This document shows, in pieces, positions 1 through 10,229 of a stretch of 64,000 nucleotides of DNA. Source of the stretch: Stenotrophomonas africana. Its GTDB lineage: Bacteria; Pseudomonadota; Gammaproteobacteria; Xanthomonadales; Xanthomonadaceae. The position numbers and the translations under genes were made by a program. Position 1 is the stretch's first letter. The number at the start of each line of letters is the position of its first letter. The notes beneath the pieces are model-generated. The model searched no databases, had not been told where the DNA came from, and worked only from the letters and a program-made list of their open reading frames with translations. Location: positions 124,001 through 188,000 of the forward strand of contig NZ_JABEME010000005.1 in the NCBI RefSeq assembly GCF_013004645.1. Reading direction: 5' to 3'.

Positions 1-608
1 CGCTGCGAGCGGCGGCAGGTGGGCGTCCGGTGATCCTGTTTGGCTCGACCTTCACCGAGCGGCTCAGCGCCGCTCCGCACCTGCATGCGCAGATCGCCGC
101 CGATATCGCCGCAGGTGGCCACTACTGGCTGCTGACCCTGCACCCCAAGTGCCCGCCCGAACTGTTCGAGCGCTACCGCGCGCTGGCCGGTGCCAATGCC
201 CGTTTCATCGAGCCGGAACAGGTCATGGCCGCGCAGCGTGCCGCCGACGTGCTGGTCTCGGATACCTCATCGATCGTCTCGGAGTTCATCGTCCAGCACA
301 AGCCGGTGGTGACCTTCCGCAACCGCGTGCCGAAGGCGCACATGATCGACTTCGACGACCCGGCGCAGCTGCCGGCGATGCTGCAGCGCGCGTTGCATCT
401 GGACGCCGCGCTGCAGGCGGAGATCGTGCGCTATGCCGATGCCATCCATCCGTATCGCGATGGCCGTTCCAGCGAACGGGTGATCGCCGCGACCGAGGAT
501 TTCCTGTCCGGTGAAATGGGCGCGCTGCGGCGCAAGCCGTTCGGCAGCTGGGTGCGCGATCTGCAGATCCGCAAGGACCTGGGCTACTGGGGGCCGTCGC
601 AGCGGTGA
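1..608 (+). CDS. CDP-glycerol glycerophosphotransferase-like protein (C-terminal part)
   Basis: The reading frame is open to the first base of the window, so this is the 3' part of a longer gene. About 200 residues are visible, ending in a TGA. The segment VSDTSSIVSEF matches the conserved (S/D)xSSxxxEF donor-site block of the Glyphos_transf (CDP-glycerol:poly(glycerophosphate) glycerophosphotransferase) fold, and LHPKCPP lies where the family has its HP motif. Related proteins transfer glycerol phosphate or similar groups onto cell-surface polymers in the cytoplasm. The acceptor cannot be read from this fragment. A GTG at 30 could be mistaken for the start, but in-frame coding clearly continues upstream of it. 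A SMAG repeat follows 10 bases after the stop. Confidence 0.7.
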   Translation, partial: LRAAAGGRPVILFGSTFTERLSAAPHLHAQIAADIAAGGHYWLLTLHPKCPPELFERYRALAGANARFIEPEQVMAAQRAADVLVSDTSSIVSEFIVQHKPVVTFRNRVPKAHMIDFDDPAQLPAMLQRALHLDAALQAEIVRYADAIHPYRDGRSSERVIAATEDFLSGEMGALRRKPFGSWVRDLQIRKDLGYWGPSQR

Positions 609-618
609 CGTAGGTCCT

Positions 619-696
619 GTAGAGCCGAGCCCATGCTCGGCTGCGGCAAGCCGAGCATGGGCTCGGCTCTACGGTAGATCCACGCCATGCGTGGAT
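619..696. repeat. SMAG REP dimer plus GTAG-linked hairpin
   Basis: GTAGAGCCGAGC opens at 619 and its inverted copy closes at 672, giving a head-to-head REP dimer. It is followed at once by another GTAG unit whose arms ATCCACGC and GCGTGGAT (678-696) form a second hairpin. The GTAG head and stem-loop match the SMAG repeat family of Stenotrophomonas. It lies between the convergent genes ending at 608 and 719, where such repeats can limit read-through and protect 3' ends. Confidence 0.85.
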
Positions 697-718
697 GGCG
701 GTTCAATGATCGGCCGCG

Positions 719-2257
719 CTACCAGCGCAGCGTGCGCCGTGCCAGCGCTGCGGCCAGCTGCTCCATCACCTGCTGGGCCTGTGCCTGCGGCAGATGGTGC
801 AGGGTCAGTGCCACATCGCCATGCGCGCCTGCGGTATCCAGCTGCAGGCTGCTGGTGCCGAGCAGCTTGTCCAGCGGTGAGCGCTGCAGGCGCAGGCCCT
901 GCACCTTGTCCAGCTCGGCCCAGCGCCACCAACGCTTCCACCAGCCGCCGCGCACCGCCACGTAGTGGTCGTCCAGGTACCAGCCCATGCGTGCCATCTG
1001 CCGGCGCGCGACCAGCAACGCTACCGGCAACCAGGCCAATACCACCAACCCCCACGTTCCCCAGCGCCAGTACGCGGCTGCCGCCAACAGCGGTACCACC
1101 ACCAGCGCGCCCAGGCACAGCCGCCACCAGCCGCGCTGCGGAATGGACTGCCACTGCGCCGGTGGCCATTGCAACTGTGGCAGCAGGTGCCGCACCAGCT
1201 GCTCGCAACGCGTACTTGACGCCAGGGGTGCCAGTTCGCGCAGGGCACGGTCCTCATCGCGCGAGGGCCCGCCAGCGGCACTGTCGATGCGGAGCTGGCG
1301 CAGCCCGAACCAGCGCTGCAAAGTACCTTCGCGCAGCGTCCAGGCCTGGATGCGGCGGCGCGCCACGCTGCTGCGGGTGCGGCTGAGCAGACCGGCCGAC
1401 ACGGTCAGGCGACGATCCTGCTCGCTGAGGGTGAAGCCGTGGTAGCGCAGCAGGGTCAGCACCACCGACAGCATGCGCAGTGCCAGCCAGCCCAGCAGCA
1501 GTGCGGCAGCCAGCAGCAGGAAGGCGCCGGCCATGCCGGGGTGCAGATGGCTGGCGTAGCCGAAGGCTTCTCGGCCACCACGCTGGATGGCATCGTCCAT
1601 CACCGGCCGTGGCACGGTCTGGAACAGCACGCCGAATGCGGCCACCGCCAGCGCCCAACCGCGGTTGGAGAGCAGGCCCATGCGCACCACATCCCAACCG
1701 GACAGGCGCAGCAGCACGCGTTCGCGGTCGGCGTTGGCAATGGGCAGCGCATCAACGGCGTCGGCGGCCTGTGGCGCCTGCCCGCGCTGGCGCACCAGCC
1801 GCTCCAGCGCCAGCGCCTGGTCCAGCTTCAGCACGCGCATCTCGGCTTCCGGACGCACGCCGCCGGCCGATTCCAGGCGCAGCTCGGCCACGCCGAACAG
1901 GCGGTGCAGCGGGTTCTGCCGTACTTCCACGTTGTGGATGCGGGCGAACGGGATCTCGCGGCGGTTGCGTGCCAGCAGGCCACTGCGCACGGTGATCGCA
2001 TCGCTGCCGATGCGGTAGCGGTAGCTGAGGTACTGCAGCACCGATACCAGTACCAGTGCTGCGATCGCCGACAGTGGGATCAGCTGCGCCCACATCGGGT
2101 CGCGGTCGCCACGCTGGCCGAACACCAGCAGCGCAACCAGCGGCAGGAAGTAGTGGCGCAGCTGCATCAGCAGCACGAACAGCCATGACCAGGGGTGCAG
2201 GCGGTGATCCTCGCCACCGGCGGGCAGCGATGCGGGCAGGGGCGGCGGCAGGCTCAC
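719..2257 (-). CDS. PH domain-containing membrane protein (YdbT-like)
   Basis: A 512-residue membrane protein with repeated bacterial PH (bPH_2, YdbS/YdbT) units. Hydrophobic pairs such as FVLLMQLRHYFLPLVALLVF precede segments of the form YRIGSDAITVRSGLLARNRR and IHNVEVRQNPLHRLFG, and the same pattern recurs twice more toward the C-terminus. The GTG start at 2257 overlaps the TGA of the upstream gene, so translational coupling is likely. The open frame runs farther upstream, but that part is a shadow of the preceding gene. YdbS/YdbT pairs are common and their biochemical role is poorly known; a link to envelope stress or membrane lipid handling is only inference. Confidence 0.85.
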   Translation of the reverse strand: MSLPPPLPASLPAGGEDHRLHPWSWLFVLLMQLRHYFLPLVALLVFGQRGDRDPMWAQLIPLSAIAALVLVSVLQYLSYRYRIGSDAITVRSGLLARNRREIPFARIHNVEVRQNPLHRLFGVAELRLESAGGVRPEAEMRVLKLDQALALERLVRQRGQAPQAADAVDALPIANADRERVLLRLSGWDVVRMGLLSNRGWALAVAAFGVLFQTVPRPVMDDAIQRGGREAFGYASHLHPGMAGAFLLLAAALLLGWLALRMLSVVLTLLRYHGFTLSEQDRRLTVSAGLLSRTRSSVARRRIQAWTLREGTLQRWFGLRQLRIDSAAGGPSRDEDRALRELAPLASSTRCEQLVRHLLPQLQWPPAQWQSIPQRGWWRLCLGALVVVPLLAAAAYWRWGTWGLVVLAWLPVALLVARRQMARMGWYLDDHYVAVRGGWWKRWWRWAELDKVQGLRLQRSPLDKLLGTSSLQLDTAGAHGDVALTLHHLPQAQAQQVMEQLAAALARRTLRW

Positions 2258-2754
2258 AGGGCGTCGGCGTCCTGATCGAGCTGATGGGACAGGGTGTCGC
2301 GCAGGCGCTCGGCATCGGCCTCGTCCAGGCCACTCACGGTCACCGCGCTCATGCGGGTACCGGCGGTGTGCACGATCAGTGTGGCCAGGCCAGCGCGGCG
2401 CTCCAGCGGCCCCCGGCGCAGGTCCAGGTGCTGCACTCGCGAAATCGGAATGCGCGTTTCCAGTTGCCACATCAGGTCGCGGCGCAGGCCAAGGCCCTGT
2501 GCGTCCAGCCGCCAGCGGGTGCGGGTCAGGCGCCGGCGGCCCAGCCACACACCGAAAACGATGCCGATCAGCAGCCCAAGGGCGGCAGTCCACAGGCCGC
2601 CGGGCAGATCGAAGAACCATGCGGCCGCGGCCAGTGGCAGCCCCGGCACGAACAGACCACCGAAAGCGCCTTCCAGTGCAGCGAGACGGGCGGCGCGTTG
2701 CGGCAGCGGCTGCCAGGCATCGGTGGGCGGGGAGGTCAGGGAAACGTCGGTCAC
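2254..2754 (-). CDS. PH domain-containing protein (YdbS-like)
   Basis: A 166-residue partner of the downstream PH protein. Two transmembrane segments near residues 35-75 (PGLPLAAAAWFF and LWTAALGLLIGIVFGVWLG) are followed by one bPH_2 domain with RWRLDAQGLGLRRDLMW and PISRVQHLDLRRGPLERR. A GTG at 2754 is chosen because GGAG lies 6 bases before it; an in-frame ATG farther upstream has no comparable site. The end overlaps the next gene's start by four bases, so the two form one operon. The family is well recognised but has no established reaction. Confidence 0.82.
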   Translation of the reverse strand: MTDVSLTSPPTDAWQPLPQRAARLAALEGAFGGLFVPGLPLAAAAWFFDLPGGLWTAALGLLIGIVFGVWLGRRRLTRTRWRLDAQGLGLRRDLMWQLETRIPISRVQHLDLRRGPLERRAGLATLIVHTAGTRMSAVTVSGLDEADAERLRDTLSHQLDQDADAL

Positions 2755-2829
2755 GCGGGCTCCGTCAGGCGGCAGGGCAGGCGATGGCGGCCGTGACCGC
2801 ACCGCGCAGACGGTAGCAGGTCGGCTGCG

Positions 2830-3966
2830 CTACTGGGCAGCCTGGATCAGCGCGTCCACATCCAGCATGTGGCCTGCGCGATCAGCCTTGGTGCGCAGGT
2901 AGTGTTCGTTCTCGGCGGTGATCTCGCCGGTGACCGGAATGCAGTCCAGTACCTCGATGCCGGCATTGCGCAGGCGCTGTGCCTTGGTCGGGTTGTTGCT
3001 GAGCAGGGCCACGCGCGAAATGCCCAGGCCATGCAGCATCGCCACCGCGCTGCCGTAGCGGCGCTCGTCGGCGCCGAAGCCCAGCTGTGCGTCGGCGTCG
3101 ATGGTGTCCAGGCCGTCATGCTGATAGCCATAGGCGCGCATCTTTGCGGCAATGCCGGTGCCGCGGCCTTCCTGGTCCAGGTACAGCAGCACGCCGCCGC
3201 CCAGTTCCTTCAGCTTGCGCAGGCCACGCCGCAGCTGGTCGCCGCAGTCGCACTTGAGCGAGCCGAACAGGTCACCGGTCAGGCACGAGGAGTGCACGCG
3301 CACCGGCACCACGGCCGACAGGTCCGGCTCACCGACGATGATCGCCACCTGGTCGCGCTGGGCCACGCCACCGCGGAACACCGCGAAGGTGGTCATGCCG
3401 ACATCGCGCAGCGGTACCGGCGAACGTGCCACCAGTTCGTAATCGTGGGCTGCATGGGCCGCGCCTTCGGCGAGGTCGCACAGGGCCACTTCGGCAGCAC
3501 CGTCGAAGGTGCGGTCATCGGCGTCCAGGCGCACCGCCACCATGGCCGGCAGCAACAGGCCGAGGCGTGCCAGTTCCACGGCGCCGGCATCGAAGGCGTC
3601 ACCGGCGCTCCAGCCGTCCGGCATCGGGCCGGGCTCGCGCAGGTAGCCCAGCGAGGGCAGGGCATCGAAGGCAACGCCGGCCAGCGGCAGGCGCGCGCCC
3701 TCAGGTGCCTCCACGCCGAGTACGCGGGCGCGGGTGGCGGTCAGGAACAGGTAGTGGCGTTCGCACGCGGCGCTGGCGAAGGCGGCGAAGCTGCTGGCGG
3801 TGGCGCTGTCCAGCGCGATTACCGCCAGGCGCTGGCCCTGGCCATCGTGGAGCAGGACCGGGCGACCGGCGCGCAGTTCGGCAACCGCGCGTTCGCAGCG
3901 GATCGCGGCCGGATCGCCGAACAGGGAAGAAGCAGCAGGCATGGCAGGACCGGGGGAGGCGGACAT
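2830..3966 (-). CDS. ribA: GTP cyclohydrolase II (RibA) with degenerate RibB-like N-terminal half
   Basis: GTP cyclohydrolase II opens the GTP imidazole ring in the first step of riboflavin synthesis in the cytoplasm. The C-terminal ~200 residues carry the zinc-binding set SSCLTGDLFGSLKCDCGDQ with three cysteines, the DQEGRGTG loop, and GFGADERRYG and SNNPTKAQRL. The total of 378 residues is far above the ~200 of single-domain RibA. The N-terminal ~170 residues look like a RibB (DHBP synthase) domain: AVAELRAGRPVLLHDGQGQR sits where RibB has its acidic metal-binding DDEDREN stretch, but those acids are missing. That half is therefore probably inactive for DHBP synthesis. It has no partner genes here; the lipid A acyltransferase upstream is on the same strand 70 bases away. 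Confidence 0.85.
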   Translation of the reverse strand: MSASPGPAMPAASSLFGDPAAIRCERAVAELRAGRPVLLHDGQGQRLAVIALDSATASSFAAFASAACERHYLFLTATRARVLGVEAPEGARLPLAGVAFDALPSLGYLREPGPMPDGWSAGDAFDAGAVELARLGLLLPAMVAVRLDADDRTFDGAAEVALCDLAEGAAHAAHDYELVARSPVPLRDVGMTTFAVFRGGVAQRDQVAIIVGEPDLSAVVPVRVHSSCLTGDLFGSLKCDCGDQLRRGLRKLKELGGGVLLYLDQEGRGTGIAAKMRAYGYQHDGLDTIDADAQLGFGADERRYGSAVAMLHGLGISRVALLSNNPTKAQRLRNAGIEVLDCIPVTGEITAENEHYLRTKADRAGHMLDVDALIQAAQ

Positions 3967-4038
3967 CGCAGTCTCTATGGGGGCGCCGGCGTCGTATTCA
4001 ACGTGCTGCGGCCGCCGGTCGCAGGGACCCGGCGGGCG

Positions 4039-4959
4039 TCAGTGCGGGTGTTCCTCAGTCGCGTATGGGTCTTCCTCGCCGCTGCCCGGTGGCCGCAGCG
4101 TATAGCGCTTGTAGGTCCACTGGTACTGCGCCGGATCACGGCGGGCGATGCGCTCGATGCCGGCATTGAGGGCGGTGGCGGCTACCTGCGGGTCCGGGTC
4201 GGCCACGGCCGGGTCGGTCGGCTCGATGTGCAGGGCGAATTCCATGTCCGGCCCGATGCGCTCGCACCAGCCATACAGCACGGTGGCGCCGGTGCGCTCG
4301 GCCAGCCGGTTGACCAGGGTCATGGTCAGCGCCTGCACGCCGAAGAACGGCACGAACACGCCGTCGCCGGCCTTGGGCTGCTGGTCGGGCAGGATGCCGG
4401 TGGCACCGCCGTCCTTGAGCACCTTGAACAGCTGGCGCACGGCCGGACCTTCGGCGCGCACCTGCTGCACGTTCTGGCCGCCCCGCACCAGCTGCAGGAA
4501 GGCATCGCTGGCCTCGTCCTCCGGCGGTTTGTAGACGATGGCGATCTGCCCGCGCGAGGCCAGCCACTGGTTCAGCAGCTCCCAGTTGCCGAAATGCGGC
4601 GCGGCCACGATCACGCCCTTGCCGCTGGCCAGGGCTGCGTCGTACAGGGCCTCGCCGTGGCGCTGCTTCAGATGCAGGCGCAGGTTGTCGGCCGGCCTCT
4701 GGCTCCACAGGCGCAGGGTCTCGATGGCCTGCAACGCGGTGGAGCGCAGCAGATCGCGGTGCAGGCGGTCGCGTGCAGCGCCGTCCAGCTCTGGGTAGGC
4801 CAGTTCCAGGTTGCGCCGGGTGACGCGGCTCTCACGGGCGTTGAGATTGATCCACGCCCACGCCAGGGTGCGCGCGAACCCCCGCAGCAGTGGCCAGGGC
4901 AGGCGAGCGAACAGGGTGGTGGCGCGATAGACCAGCCGGGCTTTGCGTTGCGGATTCAT
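4039..4959 (-). CDS. Lysophospholipid/lipid A acyltransferase (LpxL/LpxM family)
   Basis: About 306 residues, the usual length for LpxL/HtrB-type enzymes, which add a secondary acyl chain to Kdo2-lipid IVA at the inner membrane. The catalytic HX4(D/E) motif is present as [10 protein letters not shown] near residue 125. [18 protein letters not shown] resembles the N-terminal family signature. An ATG at 4959 was chosen; an in-frame TTG at 4977 would add six residues. Acyl-chain choice (lauroyl or myristoyl) cannot be decided from sequence. The gene starts about 60 bases from the divergent dtd. Confidence 0.85.
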   Translation of the reverse strand: MNPQRKARLVYRATTLFARLPWPLLRGFARTLAWAWINLNARESRVTRRNLELAYPELDGAARDRLHRDLLRSTALQAIETLRLWSQRPADNLRLHLKQRHGEALYDAALASGKGVIVAAPHFGNWELLNQWLASRGQIAIVYKPPEDEASDAFLQLVRGGQNVQQVRAEGPAVRQLFKVLKDGGATGILPDQQPKAGDGVFVPFFGVQALTMTLVNRLAERTGATVLYGWCERIGPDMEFALHIEPTDPAVADPDPQVAATALNAGIERIARRDPAQYQWTYKRYTLRPPGSGEEDPYATEEHPH

Positions 4960-5020
4960 CGGCGCCAGTTTAGCCAAGGGCGCTGCTATCGTGGCCGGCC
5001 CCGTTCATTGGAAGCCCACG

Positions 5021-5461
5021 ATGCTCGTCCTGATCCAGCGTGTCAGCCAGGCTGCCGTCCATGTCGATGACGAGGCGGTAGGGCAGATCGGCCCGGGCCT
5101 GCTGGCGCTGGTGGGCATGGAGCCGGGCGATACCGAGGCCCAGCTGCGCCGCATGGCCGAGCGCCTGCTGGGCTACCGGGTGTTCGCCGACCAGGCCGGA
5201 AAAATGAACCGGTCGCTGCGCGACACCGGCGGTGGGCTGCTGCTGGTCAGCCAGTTCACCCTGGCGGCCGACACCCGATCGGGCATGCGGCCCAGCTTCA
5301 CCAGCGCCGCGCCGCCGGACGAGGCTGAACGCGGGTTCAATCGTTTTGTCGAGATCTGTCGTGAAAATCACGCGCCAGGGGTGGAAACGGGTCGATTTGG
5401 TGCCCATATGGTCGTCAGCCTGGTCAATGACGGTCCCGTGACCTTCCTTCTCAGGCCCTAG
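5021..5461 (+). CDS. dtd: D-aminoacyl-tRNA deacylase
   Basis: A 146-residue cytoplasmic proofreading enzyme that hydrolyses D-aminoacyl-tRNA, the typical length for bacterial Dtd. It begins [15 protein letters not shown] as family members do. The two active-site motifs are visible: SQFTLAAD (family SQFTLxAD) near residue 78 and NDGPVTFLL (family NxGPVT) near the C-terminus, which is diagnostic of chiral proofreading Dtd. The ATG at 5021 fits the family N-terminus; the frame extends upstream only as a non-coding overlap with the divergent acyltransferase. rpoD follows 90 bases downstream with its own promoter. Confidence 0.95.
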   Translation: MLVLIQRVSQAAVHVDDEAVGQIGPGLLALVGMEPGDTEAQLRRMAERLLGYRVFADQAGKMNRSLRDTGGGLLLVSQFTLAADTRSGMRPSFTSAAPPDEAERGFNRFVEICRENHAPGVETGRFGAHMVVSLVNDGPVTFLLRP

Positions 5462-5499
5462 GCCGCCGGGACCACCGCCCGGCAGGCCGGGCCCCGGGC

Positions 5500-5508
5500 T
5501 GGTATAAT
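5500..5508 (+). promoter_or_regulatory. Extended -10 promoter for rpoD
   Basis: A perfect TATAAT (5503-5508) is preceded by TG at 5500-5501, the extended -10 arrangement. The G/C-rich block upstream has no good -35 box, which fits reliance on the TGn extension. The likely start of transcription is near 5515, about 35 bases before the rpoD ATG. Confidence 0.7.
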
Positions 5509-5551
5509 GCTACGTTCCCTATTTCTCCCTAGCCGGTGGCGCGAGCACTAC

Positions 5552-7405
<1,854 letters not shown>

Positions 7406-7434
7406 CGGGTATCCGCCGCATATGAAGCATCCGA

Positions 7435-7467
7435 CAGACCCCGTGGAAGCGGGGTCTGTTTTTTTTT
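7435..7467 (+). terminator. Rho-independent terminator of rpoD
   Basis: CAGACCCC (7435-7442) pairs perfectly with GGGGTCTG (7451-7458) across an 8-base loop and is followed directly by nine T residues. This is a strong intrinsic terminator 30 bases after the rpoD stop. Confidence 0.95.
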
Positions 7468-7543
7468 GCCTGCGGTCTCGTCCGCGTTGCGCGCGACGGG
7501 ATAGGATGCGTGTCCTGTTTTCGCACTGGTCAATGGAATGCCG

Positions 7544-8212
7544 ATGAAACTGCCGATCTTGCTGCTCTCGCTGTCACCGCTGGTTGCCTGGGCGGATACT
7601 CCACAACCACCGGCATGCAATGCCGAGAGTTTCTTCAGCAGCCAGTTCGACTATGCCGTGGGTCGCGTGGTCGACGCCGGGCAGGTGCTGCTGTTGGGCG
7701 AGGCAGAAGGCTGCCTGGACGAGGAACGGGAGGGGTGCCGCAGTGGCGAGGAGATGGAACCGGGGACCGGCCTGGTGATCGGCGACAGCTGGAACAACTA
7801 CTACTGCGTGAAAGCACGTTCGCCGAGCAAGGAAGTGGTGGGCTGGGCGCCGGAGTCGCGCGTGATGGAAACGAGCAACTACTACGAGACCAGCTTGACC
7901 AGCTGGGTCGCCCATTGGGAACGCAGTGACGGAAATGCCATCGACATCGCGGCCAAGGGGGACGCATTCGAGCTGAGCACGCAGGAGGGCGGCGAGGGGG
8001 CGGCACCGCGGGTCCTGGGCCGCGCTGCACCGGAGGAGGACGAAGACGTACTGCATCTGCGCCAGGGTGACTGCACGACACGCGTACTGCTGCGCGGCGC
8101 CGACCTGGTGGTGGCTGACAACGGACAGTGTGGCGAGCACGAGCGCCGCCTGCGCGGTGAGTACCACAACCGTGCGCCGTTGGATCGGTTGATGCAGCGC
8201 CTGGGGCAGTAG
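7544..8212 (+). CDS. Secreted protein of unknown function
   Basis: About 222 residues. The N-terminus MKLPILLLSLSPLVAWADT is a clear signal peptide, so the product is probably periplasmic. The first half (roughly residues 40-105) contains VGRVVDAGQVLLLGEA and VKARSPSKEVVGWAPESRV, a pattern seen in SH3-like domains, but no motif is strong enough to name a family. The second half is acidic (GRAAPEEDEDVLHLRQ) and contains paired cysteines that could form disulfides. ATG 7544 is preferred over ATG 7538 because GGA lies about 6 bases upstream of it; both are in frame. It stands alone between the rpoD terminator and the tRNA gene. Confidence 0.75.
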   Translation: MKLPILLLSLSPLVAWADTPQPPACNAESFFSSQFDYAVGRVVDAGQVLLLGEAEGCLDEEREGCRSGEEMEPGTGLVIGDSWNNYYCVKARSPSKEVVGWAPESRVMETSNYYETSLTSWVAHWERSDGNAIDIAAKGDAFELSTQEGGEGAAPRVLGRAAPEEDEDVLHLRQGDCTTRVLLRGADLVVADNGQCGEHERRLRGEYHNRAPLDRLMQRLGQ

Positions 8213-8264
8213 TGGCGCGCAGTGGAAACCCTTTGCCGGCCTCACTACACTGTGAGGCTGCGCC

Positions 8265-8340
<76 letters not shown>

Positions 8341-8449
8341 CATCGCTGTCCAACGAAGTCCAGTGACGAAGCCCCGGTGGCGTCTGGCTGGTGCATCAGG
8401 GGGCGCCAGGGGCAGCACCTTGCGGCGATGCCCCTTCATTGAAGGGCCC

Positions 8450-8965
8450 TCAGGATCGCGGCAGATTCTCGATGGGACCAACGCGACCGGGCGGGGGCGG
8501 CTGACAGTTGCCGAAGCACCCGCCACCACCGGGGAACCAGCCGCCGATCCCGCCACCACCGCCAGTGCCACCTCCGCCACCGCCACCGCCAGACGGCGGT
8601 GTCGAGGCGAAGCTGTCTTCAGTGCCGCCTGACTCTTCTGCCGACTTCCCGCACGGCTTGCTGACGGTGATCATGCTTGAGCCGGTCATCATCATGATTT
8701 TCGTCTTGTACATGACGTTGCCGACGAAGGACGTGTTGCGCCATGCATCGGCACCGAAGGTCCTTTCAGCGGTCTCATCCAGTTTCTTCAGGAATGCCCG
8801 GTTGGGTGCCTCTGCGGACGAGGCACCGGCTTGCTTGGCCGCCGCAATATCCTTCAGGTCGACCGATATCGAGAACGGGAGCATTGGAAGAACGGTGCAG
8901 GCCAGAGCAACACCGGTAATGGTGAAAGCTGCGGTGGCCAGGGCGAATTTACTTACAGGTTTCAT
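8450..8965 (-). CDS. Exported or membrane-anchored protein with glycine-rich C-terminus, unknown function
   Basis: About 171 residues. A hydrophobic N-terminal segment (FALATAAFTITGVALACTVL) acts as signal peptide or anchor. The middle part (roughly residues 35-125) contains LKKLDETAERTFGADAWRN. The last 50 residues are low complexity: a run of glycines interrupted by T, I, W and F, then PGGGGCFGNCQPPPPGR. ATG 8965 is chosen because AAGGA lies 5 bases upstream and because it overlaps the stop of the upstream gene as ATGA, implying coupling. No family was recognised. The Gly-rich tail with two close cysteines could be a flexible surface or matrix segment, which is only a guess. Confidence 0.7.
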   Translation of the reverse strand: MKPVSKFALATAAFTITGVALACTVLPMLPFSISVDLKDIAAAKQAGASSAEAPNRAFLKKLDETAERTFGADAWRNTSFVGNVMYKTKIMMMTGSSMITVSKPCGKSAEESGGTEDSFASTPPSGGGGGGGGTGGGGGIGGWFPGGGGCFGNCQPPPPGRVGPIENLPRS

Positions 8966-9741
8966 TGCCATCCTTGCGAGTTGTCAACGGGGAACGGGCG
9001 GTAATCGGGAACGAACGGGTTGCCCGTTCTTCCCTGGTAGAGCTGGTTGAAGGTAGCGTTCAGGCGAAGCGCTTCGGCCTCCCCCTGCATCCGCTCCTCG
9101 ATGGTGAGTGGCGCAGAGAACATGATTTCCCTGCCAAGCGCAGCGGAAGGGTCTGCGCGCATCTCCAGGACACGCGAAACCGCGTATGCGTTGATGTTTC
9201 CCGCTCGACCGGTGGATGCGAAATGTGTCGCAAGCAACTGCAACGCAAAGTAGTTGCCGTCCACGGCGGACGACATCATCTGGTCCAGGGCCGCTCGATC
9301 GGGGAGCCTTCTCGAGTCCAGGATCGTGCGGGCAAGCTTGTCGCCGTTATTGGCGGCCTGTTCCAGCAACGCGTCGGGCGCGCTGGAGTAGGAAGCCCAC
9401 TGCGCGGTGTTCGGATAGCCGTGTTCGTCCAGCCAGCGTTGCTCCTCGCGGCTACGCCCATCAAAGGGATCATCGTCCTTGGGCTCCATGGCATCGCGAT
9501 TCTGCGGAACACCGGGAAACAGCATGCTCGTGCTGTTGGCAGGCCGTAACGCGGGTGACGCCGCCGAAGGTGTCGGCGCGGCGGGATTCTCGCGCGGTCC
9601 TCCCGCCTGTCCAACCTTCGGTGCTGCTTGCGAGGCCTGTGGCGTGGGGCGAAGGAGGAGAAAGGCGGCTACTGCTCCCGTGGCGAGTACGGCAACGATG
9701 AGTGCTGCAGCGAATTTCTGCGATGAACTTCTGTATTCCAT
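8962..9741 (-). CDS. Single-pass membrane protein, unknown function
   Basis: A 259-residue protein. A transmembrane anchor near residues 10-30 (FAAALIVAVLATGAVAAFLL) is followed by a Pro/Ala-rich linker of about 45 residues. A mostly helical C-terminal domain follows, with repeats such as ALLEQAANNGDKLARTIL and QMMSSAVDGNYFALQLLATH, which look like Sel1/TPR-type helical pairs but lack a complete consensus. The ATG at 9741 begins just before the anchor; the frame continues upstream without plausible coding. The stop overlaps the start of the Gly-rich gene, so the two are co-translated. The operon looks accessory, and its cargo and function are unknown. Confidence 0.72.
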   Translation of the reverse strand: MEYRSSSQKFAAALIVAVLATGAVAAFLLLRPTPQASQAAPKVGQAGGPRENPAAPTPSAASPALRPANSTSMLFPGVPQNRDAMEPKDDDPFDGRSREEQRWLDEHGYPNTAQWASYSSAPDALLEQAANNGDKLARTILDSRRLPDRAALDQMMSSAVDGNYFALQLLATHFASTGRAGNINAYAVSRVLEMRADPSAALGREIMFSAPLTIEERMQGEAEALRLNATFNQLYQGRTGNPFVPDYRPFPVDNSQGWQ

Positions 9742-10229
9742 GAGGGTGGTGCAGTTTCCTTGCGATGAACACTGAGTCTGGTACGCGACGCAACAACGTT
9801 GGAGTTGCTCGCGCAACTGAAACGGAGTGCACGCAGGCCGCCGGTGATGGACTCGATCCCGTATGCACATCTGCATCGCCCGTATAGAACGGAAAAGTGG
9901 TGCGGCCTCCCCCAGCCCTCTGTGGTCTGTATTCAGTTCTTGTTTACGTTCTGGTCCGGCACACGCTTCGGTCCCGGTGCCGGGCGACCCGTTGCACATC
10001 AACGACTACGGGTCACGAACAGTGCTTCGGGAACCGCCACAAGCCTATTGGAGGGAGTCCCGCGCCTTTGTATCGGCGCAGGGAATCCGCTTGCTGGAAC
10101 CTCCCGGCTGAGGCCCGCTCAGCCGCAGGCAGCGCAACACCATCGATCGCCGCCCCCTGTGTCGAATGACACATGCCCGACCATTTCTGCTGGCGGGAAG
10201 ATGACGGCATCCCGAAGTGGAGTGATCTG
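9742..10229. other. Gene-poor stretch between divergent genes
   Basis: A 488-base space between the unknown membrane protein and the TAT-exported serine hydrolase. No REP, terminator or convincing gene was found. One forward frame, 9863-10111 (82 codons), has a partly protein-like end (for example HINDYGSRTVLREPPQAYWR) but no ribosome binding site and no recognised family. It may be a decayed gene end. Promoters for both flanking genes must lie here. Confidence 0.5.

Noticed and set aside
3967..4038. FMN riboswitch before ribA.
   Set aside because: Only about 70 bases separate ribA from the upstream gene and no RFN-element helices were seen.
9850..9880. A minus-strand translation here contains MQMCIRDR, like the known artefact MCIRDS/VCIRDR from transposase adapter sequence.
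   Set aside because: The DNA (ATGTGCATACGGGATCGA on the minus strand) differs from the adapter sequence at many bases, so it is chance, not adapter contamination.
8341..10229. tRNA-linked genomic island.
   Set aside because: No integrase gene and no second copy of the tRNA 3' end were found in the window; the region can only be called accessory-like.
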